From Chrysopilus asiliformis (lineage: Eukaryota; Arthropoda; Insecta; Diptera; Rhagionidae), in contig OZ035961.1 of NCBI GenBank assembly GCA_964034945.1, positions 62,306,244 through 62,370,243 on the forward strand: a DNA stretch of 64,000 nucleotides, in the 5' to 3' direction. Position numbers and translations under genes: made by a program. This document shows, in pieces, positions 10,906 to 22,191 of this stretch. The number at the start of each line of letters is the position of its first letter. The first letter of the stretch is position 1. The notes beneath the pieces are model-generated. The model searched no databases. It saw only the letters and a program-made list of their open reading frames with translations, and was not told the DNA's origin.

Positions 10906-10959
10906 GCTAGCTGCCAGGAGCGGGCAACGCTGGTCCATCAGTAGCACGACTTACCGTTA

Positions 10960-12418
10960 CTGATTCCAACACAAATTACAAGTTTTTGGTCGACACGGGA
11001 GCCGACGTTTCGGTTATTCCGCCGACATACGACGAACGACGAAATTTATCAAAAGTACAATCATTATTCGCAGCAAACGGAACACCAATCAAAACTTACG
11101 GTACGAAACGACTGAATATATCTTTGGGACTGCGACGAAGTTTTTTGTGGAATTTCATTATAGCAGACGTAAATTCGGCAATTTTGGGAGCTGATTTTCT
11201 GACCCAGTTTGGTCTTTTAGTCGACATGAAAAATCAACGCTTGGTCGACGGCATTACCAAGTTGTCAATCGGGATGATCCATGAGAAGACGGGTGAGAAC
11301 GTTATCAAGTCCTACGACACTAATTCAATTTTTGCAGATCTCCTGAGAGAATTCGTCGAAGTGACCATTTTCAGGAATAAAGAGGGCATAAAAGGAAAAA
11401 CCACGCATCACATCAAAACAAAAGGATCACCGTGCTGTGCTAAAGCGAGGAAACTATCACCGGAGAAGTTGAAGGCTGCCAAGGCTGAATTCGAGTATCT
11501 TTTGCATCAGGGCATAATACGACCATCGAAGTCTAATTGGTCAAATCCACTTCACCTCGTGACGAAGTCAAATGGAGAATTTAGAGCCTGTGGTGATTAT
11601 CGGGCGCTAAACGCCCAAACAGTACGAGATAATTACCCTGTACCACTGATCCAGGATTTCACGCATTTTCTCGCCGGCAAGACGATATTTACAGTACTTG
11701 ATTTGCAGCGAGCTTATCATCAGATTCCAATTGAGCCGGAAGATATACCAAAGACAGCTGTAATAACACCATTCGGATTGTTCGAATACGTTTACATGGC
11801 TTTTGGATTGTGTGGAGCTGGACAAACATTTCAACGTTTCATAGATGAGGTGTTGCGCGAATTGGATTTCGTTTTTGGATATATCGATGACATTTTTATT
11901 GCATCACGAGACATCGAAGAACATAAAAGCCATATCAGAGTGATACTGCAGCGACTTCTCGAGCGTGGTTTGACCATCAACGTTTCCAAATGTCAGTGGG
12001 CGAAATCTGAAGTGAAGTTTCTTGGGCACCGGGTAACACCATCGGGAATCGCACCCTTGCCGGAACGTATCGAGGTGATTCGAAACTTTAAATTTCCGAA
12101 AACGGCGAAGGAACTTAAGAGGTTCTTAGGCATGATCAACTTCTACAGGAGATTTGTGCCAAAAGCTGCTATTAATCAAATGATTCTTCAAAAATTGATC
12201 ATTGGCAATAAGAAAAACGACACAACCCAGATCATTTGGAGCGACGAGGCTAAATTAGCATTTGAAAAATGCAAAAGCGAATTAGTGGAAGCGATCTTAT
12301 TGGCCCATCCGAAGCCTGAGGCGCAAATAGCATTGTGTGTCGACGCATCCGATTTCGCAGTGGGCGCTGTGTTACAACAATATGTGCAAGCCGAAGAAGC
12401 CGAACCATTGGGTTTTTT
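10960..12418 (+). pseudogene. pol: Ty3/gypsy pol part 1: protease and reverse transcriptase
   Basis: Pol lies in a different frame from gag. An aspartic protease is marked by [12 protein letters not shown] near 10986-11020 and by ILGADFL about 75 residues on. The RT domain includes [32 protein letters not shown], the [12 protein letters not shown] block and the catalytic [10 protein letters not shown] (YIDD). The thumb/connection region has [11 protein letters not shown]. The RNase H start ([16 protein letters not shown]) has its first catalytic Asp. The frame is cut where a HINE enters a T-run at 12413-12418; coding resumes at 13519. Confidence 0.93.
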
Positions 12419-13518
12419 AAAAGCTTTTATTTAGCTCGCTATCTTGTCTGTTTGTCTGTTTGTCTGTCGGGGTCAAATCTTGCAATCAAATTTTGACCCA
12501 CTTCCACTCATCCGATTCACTTGAAATTTTGTACACTTATATAAGTCCGATGACAATACAATATTTTCTCTACTTCGTCCTTGTAAGGATAAAGGAAGGT
12601 CCTGTGAGGATAACGTGATTATCCTTTTCTCCAAATTTTCCGGAAAAAAATCTATTCTGGGGGTTTTTGAGGTCGCTGAATCCGAATCTGCCATTAAAAA
12701 GTCTGTAAGGATAACGGAAGGTCCTGTAAGGATAACGTGATTATCCTTTTTTCAAAATTTTCTGGAAAAAATCTATTCTGGGTGTTTTTGGGGTCGCTGA
12801 ATCCGAATCTGTCATTAAAAAGTATGTAAGGATAACGGAAGGTCCTGTAAGGATAACGTGATTATCCTTTTCTCCAAATTTTCCGGAAAAAATCTATTCT
12901 GGGGGTTTTTGGGGTCGCTGAATCCGAATCTGTCATTAAAAAGTCTGTAAGGATAACGGAAGTTAATGTAAGGATAACGTGATTATCCTTTTCTCCAAAT
13001 TTTCCGGAAAAAAATCTATTCTGGGGGTTTTTGGGGTCGCTGAATCCGAATCTGTCATTAAAAAGTCTGTAAGGATAACGGAAGGTCCTGTAAGGATAAC
13101 GTGATTATCCCTTTCCTCAATTGTTCCGGGAAAAAATATATTCTGCGGGTTTTGGGGTTCGCTGAATACGATTCTCAAGTTAAAAAGCCTGTAAGGACAT
13201 CTCAAATGTAAGGATATATATTCGAAGACTAAAAAGAACAAAATAAAAAAAATAAAAAATAAAAATTTTTAAAAAAAGCTTTTATTAAAAAAAATGCACT
13301 AAAAAGAAAAAAATAATTTTCTGGACGCTGTGTATCACAAATATAAAAGCTTTTAAAAAGCGAGATAAAGCATAAAACAATAAAATAAACATTTATCTCG
13401 CTTTTTAAAAGCTTTTATATTTGTGATACACAGCGTCCAGAAAATTATTTTTTTCTTTTTAGTGCATTTTTTTTAATAAAAGCTTTTTTTAAAAATTTTT
13501 ATTTTTTATTTTTTTTTA
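12419..13518 (+). mobile_element. Palindrome-ended HINE-like element, family B, copy 1
   Basis: It begins AAAAGCTTTTATTTAGCT, followed by (GTCT/GTTT)n. There are then five ~120-bp minisatellite units, each with AAGGATAACGTGATTATCC and CCGGAAAAAA. The 3' end is a ~280-bp near-perfect palindrome (13237-13518) containing GGACGCTGTGTATCACAAAT. It sits inside a run of T in the gypsy RNase H domain. Host bases on either side are T and T with no duplication, which is the insertion habit of Helentron-type elements. Copies 2 and 3 are at 37784-39122 and 49516-50219. The ORFs inside are repeat artefacts. Confidence 0.85.
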
Positions 13519-15121
13519 TTCAAAAAAACTTACTGAAACCCAAAAGAGATATAGTATATACGACAGGGAACTACTTGCCATGTACCAAGGCGTAAAGCAT
13601 TTCCAACATATGCTCGAGGGTCGAGATTTCTGCATATTCACAGACCACAAGCCGCTGACGTATATGTTCAATCAAAGGCTGGACAAAACATCGCCGCGCC
13701 AAACACGACAAATCGATTACATTGGTCAATTCTCAACGAAAATAAAGTACATTGCGGGAAAGGACAACACTATAGCAGACCTGTTGTCCCGGATAGAAGA
13801 AATTACCAGTGTCACCATCGACTTTGACGAAATGGCAAAAGAACAGCGAACAGATGAAGAATTAAATACCCTTTTAAATTCAGGTAATAGATCTGCACAT
13901 CTCGTTTTTAAATCTTTTGTCGTTCCAGATGCAGTTGAATCATTGATTTGTGAAACGTCTCATGACAAGATTCGACCATATGTACCCAGGGGTTTCCGAA
14001 ACAAGGTATTGATGAAGATCCACGGTTATGCACATCCCGGTACGCGATCAACAAGTAAAATACTTAGATAAAGGTATTTCTGGCCCGGCATGAACAAGGA
14101 TTGTGTCGAATTTGTGCGAAGCTGTATAGCATGTCAACGTGCAAAAGTACACAAACACAACAAAACGCCACTTTCTGAGTTCGTCACACCAGACAGCCGT
14201 TTTGCGCACGTTAATATCGATATAGTCGGACCCTTGCCAATAAGCAGGGAAAAACGATATTTGTTAACATGCATCGATAGATTTTCGAGATGACCGGAAG
14301 CATTTCCAATAGCGGACATCACAGCTGAAACCGTAGCACGCGAATTTGTCACGAACTGGATTTCGCGGTTTGGGACGCCCGTTCGCATCACAACGGATTT
14401 AGGACGGCAGTTCGAATCCGAACTATTCCGTGAATTGACACGACTGTTAGGCACGACTCATCTCAAAACGACACCATATCATCCTCAAGCAAATGGGATG
14501 ATTTAACGATGGCATCGCACGTTGAAAGCGGCCATAAAAAGCTATGACACGAACGATTGGTACGATGCGATTCCAATAATCCTGTTAGGATTACGATCAA
14601 CAATAAAAGAAGACATTAAAGCTACGCCTGCGGAGATGTTGTATGGTACAACTCTTAAATTACCTGGAGATTTTTTTCAACACACCAAAGTAACAACCAA
14701 CGAGACTGATTTTATAAAAAATTTAAAACGACTAATGGGAAATATTCGCCCAACGCCGGCAGCGCATCATAGCCGACCTAGCGTTTTCGTTCATAAAACA
14801 TTAAACGATTGTACACATGTATTTGTTCGTAATGACACCGTTAAGACGCCGCTCCAACCGCCTTACGATGGTCCTTATGAGATAATTAAAAGATACGACA
14901 AATGTTTTAAACTTAGAGTCAACAATCGAACAACGAAAATATCGATAGACCGATTAAAGGCAGCATTTATACCAAGCTCAGAGACAGACGAATTCAAGGC
15001 GAGGACAGCGAGTTCGACCACGAGAGCCGCGGAAGGTGATGACACCGAAAGTTCCGGATCGACGAGACCGGAGGACATACCTGAAGCAGACAAAAATTAC
15101 GAGATCCGGTCGCCGTGTTGA
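13519..15121 (+). pseudogene. pol: Ty3/gypsy pol part 2: RNase H and integrase with stops
   Basis: RNase H resumes with YDRELLAMYQGVKHFQHML and FTDHKPLTYMF. Integrase follows: the zinc-binding HHCC region (HGYAHPGT.. and CIACQRAK), the core (NIDIVGPLPISREKRYLL with a catalytic Asp; [18 protein letters not shown] with the second), and the C-terminal region with PPYDGPYEIIKRYDK. Stops fall at 14069-14071, 14291-14293 and ~14504, so integrase cannot be made. 'TTDLGRQF' replaces the usual TTDQG/TTDRG. It ends at 15121, 46 bp before the 3' LTR. Confidence 0.9.
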
Positions 15122-15153
15122 GATTCCTTCAAGATTTCGATAACCTCAGCACT

Positions 15154-15166
15154 GCGGGGGGAGTAG
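15154..15166 (+). promoter_or_regulatory. Polypurine tract of the gypsy element
   Basis: GCGGGGGGAGTAG lies immediately 5' of the 3' LTR, the expected position for the plus-strand DNA primer of an LTR retrotransposon. Confidence 0.75.
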
Positions 15167-15333
15167 TGTGGCAGCACTGTTAGAAGCACACACCATTGCA
15201 ATCAGAGTCTTTAATACGATCGCGTTTGAACAAGTCACGCTAAACTTTTGTGTCTCCGAATATCAATTAATAAATTAGATATAATAGTAATTAACGATAT
15301 TTTAATCCTGTCCTTGACACCTGTAACCATAAT
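15167..15333 (+). repeat. 3' LTR
   Basis: Same length as the 5' LTR (167 bp). It starts TGTGGCAGCACTGT and ends CTGTAACCATAAT. Confidence 0.9.
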
Positions 15334-16189
15334 CTAAAAATGGCCGCCAAGCTGAAAAACGAGCGCGAAATATTCAAAAAATTCATTCATTGTCACAAAA
15401 AATTACCGAAATAGTTACAGTCGATTAATATTAGCATAATATTAATGACTGGAGTATTTAAAAAAATTAAAATGTGGTCGATTTAAAAAAATGGAAAGAA
15501 ATTTAAAAAACCGACACTAACACTAACATACCATGAAATCTGTTCGAAAGATGGTCGACTTTTTTTTGCAAAAAAAAAACAAACAAACACATGGTATAAC
15601 AGCTTCAGCTGTCAAATTTACCTGGTAAGTAATAGAGAAAATTAGATTTTTCTACTGTAACGTGGCTTTATTATTAAAGATTAGCATTCTAGGTACAAGT
15701 CCGTAATCAACATAATCTTCCCGACGACGACAGGAACAATGCGCGGCTTTGCTGGTCTTGTACGACTTCTTCAATTTCTTAAACAGCTCACCGCGTAAAC
15801 TTCTGTAAAATTTTCCAGTCTCTCGTTATTTCCCGGACGCCTTCATGAGTTTTTCGATCAAATTTTATCCAATAATGACACATCGAAGGCCCATCACAAC
15901 GCCAACAGAATGTCCATAGGATTTTTGAGAATTTCTTCGATTCAGAGATTTCCATGTTCCGAATTCTACTAGCAGTGGGGAACTGAATTTGGCTTGTGCT
16001 TTGCCTTCGAAATAACTCATTTCTGGGATTGTCGGTGCAGTTGAGGATAATTTGATATATTCACCAATCGGTGGGCCAATGCCAATTGCAGCTTCAAGGA
16101 ATTTAATTATTTTAACTGAACAAGAGTGGGTTTTGATTTGTTTTTTAACCATAAAAAGATCTTTACTACAGTTTTTTGTTCCATTTCAG
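15334..16189 (+). other. Mostly non-coding; possible decayed coding traces from ~15860
   Basis: From about 15865 the plus strand has an interrupted frame with protein-like composition. It has stretches such as FRDFHVPNSTSSGELNLACA and NLIYSPIGGPMPIAASRN broken by stops. I cannot name a family. It precedes stronger decayed coding sequence at 16190-16812, so it may be part of the same dead gene. Confidence 0.3.
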
Positions 16190-16812
16190 TATCAGATTCT
16201 AACTATCTAAAGGCAACTCTAGAAGCTGAAAAGGATTTATTCCAAGATTGGCTGCAGAAAGTCTCTGAAATATAGGAAAAATAATCCCACAGTGGTTTAT
16301 TTAGGACGATAGGAATTTGATTTAGAGCTCTTCTATTCATTGACGACTCATCTCCGGACACAACACATGCTACAAAGGATGGCGAAAGTTTTATCCGACG
16401 AAAGGGAACCCAATAACGAGGAATTAATACAAGATTTAAGCAATTTGATTGTGAGTTTGCAATCTGCAGCAGAAACTGATGATAAATTGGAATTCGCCGA
16501 GCGTTTATTGCCACAAGCATCTCATCCGATGAATCGTACAGGTGAGGAAATTTGATAATTTTGACATTGGTTCTTTGTGCTGTTAAAGACATTTAAATCC
16601 TTCCAGAACGAATTCACCGAACACTTGGTCCCATGTCGATTCTGGCGGAGGCCTACGGCCTCAGCATTTTCGTACGGCCACCTCGGAACCAGTTGTGATG
16701 CCGTCGTTTGTTAATTATTTGCATCATGGACAGGAGCATTTCGGAGGCACTCCGATACGATCGAGGGGTCGCGGACGATTGCAAACGTCTTTGCGATGAA
16801 AGTTTGCCAAGT
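16190..16812 (+). pseudogene. Decayed protein-coding gene, family not recognised
   Basis: After a good acceptor (AG at 16188-16189) a frame reads SDSNYLKATLEAEKDLFQDW.. to a stop at 16273-16275. One base-shift later it reads NPTVVYLGR, another stop, then EFDLELFYSLTTHLRTQHML and an acidic helical stretch to HPMNRT. A GTGAGG donor at 16542 and an acceptor at 16605-16606 define a small intron. Beyond it a third frame reads TNSPNTWSHVDSGGG.. through PSFVNYLHHGQEHFGG to RGRGRLQTSLR and a stop near 16812. Two stops and two frameshifts in otherwise protein-like sequence argue for a pseudogene. A Pro/Ser-rich frame near 17505-17620 and a C-terminus-like frame ending VDVEPPDNKRSRRR at 17241 may belong to it. 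Confidence 0.45.
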
Positions 16813-18065
16813 GGAACACCTTTTTAAGAAAAATTTATCAGCATAATCAGTAGTGCGCGACTACAAATTTTGTGAACACGTTAGTTTTCGAAACCAATAG
16901 ACCCAAACGATATTAAAAATAAAATAAATATTCGATTAAGTGTATTTACATAAACTTAAAAAATATAAATGATTAAACTAAATTCAAGTCTTTTATTACG
17001 ACTATATTATAAATGTTTAAAATGTGAAAAATATAAGCAAGATATGATCATTCCTTTGTTGAACTTGGTTCAATATATCACATCGACTCACACTGCGTGG
17101 TCTGTTGTCGGTGGTATTATCACAGAAGTTGTCATTGTAAGACTCGGTCCTGTTCATGGAAGGTCAGAATTAGTACGTATTGGAGGACCACCATGCGTTG
17201 ATGTAGAACCACCGGATAACAAAAGATCTAGGAGGCGGTAAAACGGCATTCGTTCTATCCAACGCCGATTGATTTTTACTATTATTACTGAAATGAAAAT
17301 ATACACGTAGGCAATCGAATTGAATTTAATCCGAATGAAGTAAGAAAATTAGGACTTACTAATTAGGATAACTGGCACTGTTCTATTTTTAGTGTGTGGG
17401 CAGAGGAACAGCTGTCGCCAGAGTAATACTCCATGAGTATTTTGTCAGCGTAGCTGGTATTGCGGCTAGCGGATTGCTTAAGTTTCTTTAGCAGTACTAC
17501 ATGTGCAACTCCTCCCGCTTGATCTTCGATCCCATAGCTCCGCCGGTGTCAAATCCTTCATTGGAAACGAAATCATTTGCATCTCCTCATCATGTCTCAG
17601 AATCGATATTTCCATTCTGTTGCACAGTTGCCAGTTGGGGGCAACATTTTGAAATTTAATTACGTTTTTTCCCATTTATCTGGCTTAACATTCCAGTTTA
17701 CGATATAAAATATCCAAAATAGTGTAAAATATAATTTTTTCAATGTCGTAATTCCGCATTTAGGCCCCAATGAATGGAAAAAGTGATTCAATTTCCAAAA
17801 AGTAGCCCAAACTGGCAAAAATCACAAAATAAAATTAAAGTTGACTTCCTTCATCCGTATTGTTTCACTTTTTCTGATGTGCTGTCCTTCGATTGTCCAA
17901 GTAGTTCTAAAATTATATATGAAATTAATTGGAATTAAGAAAATAAAGATAAATCAGAAAAAATACCGATTTTTCTGTGGCGCCTTTTTGTTTACAATTG
18001 CCAAAGTGACAACCAATAAAGACACAAACCAACACATGAAAATTTTCTGCCAAATCAACTGTCCT
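16813..18065. other. Unassigned; weak coding traces only
   Basis: Two plus-strand stretches with protein-like composition (ending 17241, and ~17505-17655) lie in otherwise AT-rich sequence. No conserved domain was recognised and no intact gene model can be built. Confidence 0.35.
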
Positions 18066-18237
18066 AATTGGAGTTAATAGACTGTCCTACTCAGTAGCAC
18101 AGTCTATTAAGGTAGCATGGCCACTCTCTAGGTTATAGGCTCTCTAATTTTCATGGCTGATTTACAATAAAGCAGTAACGTCAACAGCAACAGCAATGTC
18201 GACGTAAAGGGCGACGGCAAAAAGAGAAATGCTGTCG

Positions 18238-19136
18238 GATGAATTACAATGAAGCAGCAATAACCATAGCAAAAATTGCCGTTCCCGAATTCTTAGAAGT
18301 TTTTTAGGGACTAATCTTACTTTCATGATTACCTAAATTAAATTTTTATTAATAAACAAACTTCATTTTAAACACAAAATTCGCCACCAAATTCGTTTTT
18401 AAAATGGCAATCACATGTATACATAACCAACAAAAACCAGCTATCAACGTTGCTGCTTAGCGTTGCTACTCAAATTTAGGATTAGAAATGAATCGGCAGC
18501 AAAATGAGGCGTTAAAAGCTAGAGTGGACCATCCCACATGTCAAAATCGTGAATTTTTTTGTGTTTGAATCACTATTGCGAGTGAGTTTTTAGATAAAAA
18601 TGTTTGGTTGCACAAAAGAACATTTCAACATTGAGTAATAAAGTCCACAGAAATTTTTTTCCCAAAAATTTACAGTAAATAATAGTACACAAGTGGAAAA
18701 GCTTCAAAAACTCGATTCTGTGGGTTGGTCCACTCTAGCTTTTAACGCCTCAAATATCTCTTTGAAAATCTGATGTCAAAGAGTTGATTCTCGACCAATC
18801 AAAACACTTTCTCCGCGACGTTGCTGTTGCTGTTGGCATTGCTGCTTCATTGTAAATCAGCTTTCAGAGAGATATTTTGCTGCCGATTCATTTCTAATCC
18901 TAAATTTGAGCAGCAACGTTGATAGCTGATTTTTGTTGGTTATGTGTACAAGTGATTGACAACAAAGTTTAATTTTGGAAACGAATTTTGTGTTTAAAAG
19001 TAAGTTTCAGAATATGGTTAAGATTGTTATTTATTTAATAAAAATTTAATTTAGATAATCATGGAAGAAAGGTTTATTATACAATTCAGAAACGTCAATT
19101 TTTACTGTTGCTGTTGCTGCTTCATTGTTATTCATC
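18238..19136. mobile_element. Foldback repeat E with ~270-bp arms
   Basis: The segment beginning at 18238 (ATGAATTACAATGAAGCAGC..) runs to ~18506 and is repeated inverted at ~18863-19136. The arms contain GAAGCAGCAA-rich ends and the block CTCAAATTTAGGATTAGAAATG. The spacer holds GATTCTCGACCAATCAAAACAC and a CAGCAACAGCAA-type end. A single-arm copy lies at 60775-61130 and fragments occur near 9480-9619 and 23440. A younger MITE splits the left arm (18506-18751). Confidence 0.7.
18506..18751. mobile_element. 246-bp MITE, TIR GAGGCGTTAAAAGCTAGAGT
   Basis: The inverted termini match for about 26 bp (GAGGCGTTAAAAGCTAGAGTGG..). AAAT is present on both sides (18502-18505 and 18752-18755). The uninterrupted site exists at 61016-61028 (GCAAAATATCTCTG), confirming the insertion. 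The exact duplication length is ambiguous because of the A-run. No coding capacity. Confidence 0.8.
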
Positions 19137-19159
19137 CGACACAACGAAGTATATACAAT

Positions 19160-19790
19160 GGGCGCATTCACGAATACTCAACGGTTGAGTAAATCTCGAT
19201 TAGTTCTCGTGAATGCCTCGATACATTAAACAGCTGATATCTGTCAATCTTGTCATAGACAAATGGAGGGAAAATTTGTTGTGTGAAAATTGTTAGTTGG
19301 AATTATGGAAAACCACTGGTTTTTGGAGTTTTTAGCTGAAGATGATGTTACCACAAACATTGCAACAGATTCCTGATTTAGTGCAAACATTTTTATTTGC
19401 GCATGAAATATTTAAACGCCGTGAATCGGTGAAAGTGCGGAATGAAAAATTTCTTCAAACGATTGGAAATATTTCCATCTCTTGTAAACTAATAAAATGC
19501 AACTTATCAGTTTGTAATCTGTGATGCACCTCCGGAGTTTCGAAAATATTATATTCTATATAATTTAATTTGTAAATTTGATCCAGAAAAGCCATTCTGT
19601 TTTTTCAAATATTTTGTTCTTCGAAAAAACGCCAGTTGTTATCTGTCAAAATACTCAATCCATCGGTTGCGCAGAAAAGTATCGCAGAAATTTTTCGATA
19701 CAAAAAATGGCGTCCGATCAGTGGTTATGATGAGTAAATCTCTCAACTGTTGAGCAAATTTCTCAACCGTTGAGTACCGTGAATGCGCCC
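19160..19790 (+). mobile_element. Harbinger-like MITE, TIR GGGCGCATTCACG, copy 1
   Basis: Inverted ends GGGCGCATTCACG(..)TACTCAACGGTTGAG are flanked by AAT on both sides (19157-19159, 19791-19793). The unoccupied site is seen at 8333-8340 in a related repeat. Inside, near 19304, a frame starts MENHWFLEFLAEDD and soon stops. It may be a relic of a transposase N-terminus, but that is weak. The same element sits in the inverted copy of this block at 60128-60751, so it was inserted before the block was copied. Confidence 0.8.
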
Positions 19791-20263
19791 AATGGAAGTA
19801 TAATCTCCCATAATACGCTAAGAAATCAAATAGCGCGAAACACAGCTAGATTCTCTTTCGCACATTTTGACTCTCTCTTTCAAAATGGATCCCCTGGTAC
19901 CCATTACCAACCTTGACGAGTAAATAGGGATGTGTTAGCAACCTTGTTTGAAGAAATAGGGTGGCCAACTAACTAAATCATCTGTTGATGTTTGAGGTTA
20001 TGTTAAATGGTTCTTGAAATACTCCGCATTCGAAATGCCAAATATAGCGTACAAAACAAACGTGTTATATATCCATGGACGTATTTAATTTATTCTTTTC
20101 AGAAGAAATTAATTAAATCACTAAATGAATTTGGTTTTGAGCAAATTTTTACTAATTTAATTTTTGTTGTCCTCAGTTTTGTTTTTGTACCCATGAAATG
20201 AGCAAGCATGTTAAATGCAGAGACGCCCAATAATAATGTTAGCCTCTATCAGCCTTATTAATA

Positions 20264-20810
20264 AAACATAACAAAAGCTATAATTGCCAATCTGGCAATT
20301 ATTGAAAACCCGTATGGTGATTTAATTGAACGGCGTATCAAAATTCCACTTTGAAGTCAAACTTTCCAATAAGATTTTTTTAAAACTTGTTCCAATTGGA
20401 TTTTCATGTATGGAACTTTAATGTAGAATCATGTCCTAAACAACTTTTGTTCTTGCACTTTTTTGATAAGATGCACCGTTTTTGAGATATTCGCAAAAAA
20501 CGTTTTCGTTCGTATGGGGGGTACCCCCCTAATGGTCCATTTTTGCCCATTAACGAACTTAGCCTCGCATTTTACGAAAAACGGACCTGTGCCAAATTTC
20601 AAGTCTGTAGCTCAATCCGTGCGCCGGCAATCCGCGCCACAGACGGACGGACAGACAGACGGACAGACGGATGGACATGCTAAATTCAACTTTTTTCATC
20701 ATTCTAAACACACTGGTGTAATTCATTTTTTTGTGCGATGACGGGATCTTGGCGTTACAAACGGTAAGGCAAAGTTAATATACCCTTTGGTTTCACCATA
20801 CGGGTATAAA
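20264..20810 (-). mobile_element. HINE/DINE-1-like element, family A, copy 2
   Basis: Reverse-orientation copy of the 2506-3042 element. It has the stem-loop ATTGCCAATCTGGCAAT, an (ACGG/ACAG)n core near 20640-20675 and an ACCATACGGGTAT end. It is very close to copy 4 at 58590-59134, because both lie in the inverted duplicated block. Confidence 0.8.
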
Positions 20811-21046
20811 AATCACTAACACGGAGATAACTCATGTGCTAACTAACTCTGAGATAGCAAACTTATACATTAGTTAACTATTCTTATTAATAAATTTTTT
20901 TCCTCCATATAATAGCTAACTCGTATTTTATTTAACAATTTAGTTTGAATACGGCAACCCTTGTGCCGAATTGTACCAAAAAATACTAAAATCTTTTACA
21001 TTCTAGTAATATTTTGGTTTTTTAAATCCGTTTCCTTGGAGACTAT

Positions 21047-22191
21047 CCCCTCAATTCTGCATAATAGATAAGAGCCTCTTAACTGCTAACTGGACTTTAG
21101 AGGAAATTTAATAGAAATTGGTATTCCTGATAATAGTTAAGAGATGTCAACCTCTTAACTTTCGTGGTGAATTTTTGTAAACGGTTTTCATATTCTGGGG
21201 AAAAGTTAGCAGACGGTTCTAACCTCAAAAACCTCTTAATTTAAGAGGACCTCGCCGATGTCCTCTTACGACCTCTTAACTCGTGTGTTGCGTTTAAAAC
21301 TCGAAAAATCAGTGTCGGGGAGGGTTCCAACATTTTTTTTTATGTATAGACAAGTTGTGTAAAATTGTATTCTGGACGTTTTTTACGTCACAGGTTTTCG
21401 ATTAAATTCTCCGTTTTAGAGAAAATTGTGGAAAAAGTTGCATTGCATGGAGGACGAGGAAAAAAGCTGCAATAACCAGATTTTTTGTAGTATTTCTGGA
21501 AAACTCATGAAATATTGTGTCTTCGTGGAATTGTTTACCTTTAATGACACAAAAAACGATTTTTTTATTGGCTGGAATTACATTAACGCATATCTGCAAC
21601 TTCATTAATTTTATGTCTATCAAATGAAATATTTATATGAGTGCAATGCATTATTTAACCATAAATTTGTTTGCGCGTTGCTGAAATTATACAAAATCAT
21701 TTAAAAACGATATTGTGTATCTTAAAAACTGTCGATTCAATTTTTACGTAATATTTTTTATATCATTTTCATTTCAAACGGTCTGAATACCGTAGAAAGC
21801 TATTCTTAACAGATACAAAACTATTCACATGTTTTTCAAGATCCGCAATGTCTTTTTTACACAATTTATTGAATAACTTCTATAGTTTTGAAAACTTCAT
21901 GATTTCAGAAAAAAATCTAAGAGCCTGTTTTCACACGGTTGATCCAGGCGCCTGGCCATGAACGAAACTGTCAAAATACAGAAAAGACGAGGAAGTGGGG
22001 AACACCCCCAATAAACAGCCAAATTTGACGTCTATGAGTAAGTGCTGTCAGATGAAGACATCGTGGTGGATCTCTTAATTTGCTAAAATCGGAACCCACC
22101 AAAATCTCTTACTCAGAATTCTAATTCCTTTTAAAATCTCTTAATTATAAATTAAAATATCTCTTAACAGCTGTTACCTAGAATTGGGGGG
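21047..22191. mobile_element. Candidate DNA transposon remnant, TIR CCCC(T/C)CAATTCT
   Basis: The left end CCCCTCAATTCT and the right end AGAATTGGGGGG are inverted, with TAT outside both ends (TA or TAT duplication). Many copies of CTCTTAA/TTAAGAG lie near the termini. Two overlapping ORFs near 21402-21623 have no recognised domain. Superfamily not assigned. Confidence 0.5.

Larger units (their letters stand above)
9620..15333 (+). mobile_element. Ty3/gypsy LTR retrotransposon, inactive
   Basis: Two 167-bp direct repeats (9620-9786 and 15167-15333) flank gag, protease, reverse transcriptase, RNase H and integrase in the Ty3/gypsy order. I count five differences between the LTRs (~97% identity). 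Gag has an in-frame stop, pol is split by a 1.1-kb HINE insertion at 12419-13518, and integrase has three stops, so the copy is dead. No env ORF is present between integrase and the 3' LTR. No clear target-site duplication was seen. The gag/pol style resembles insect elements usually annotated as 'K02A2.6-like' (from memory). Confidence 0.93.

Noticed and set aside
12963..13241. ORFs in family B minisatellites (also 49561-49965)
   Set aside because: Translated repeat units; the same peptide recurs in each copy of the repeat in step with the unit.
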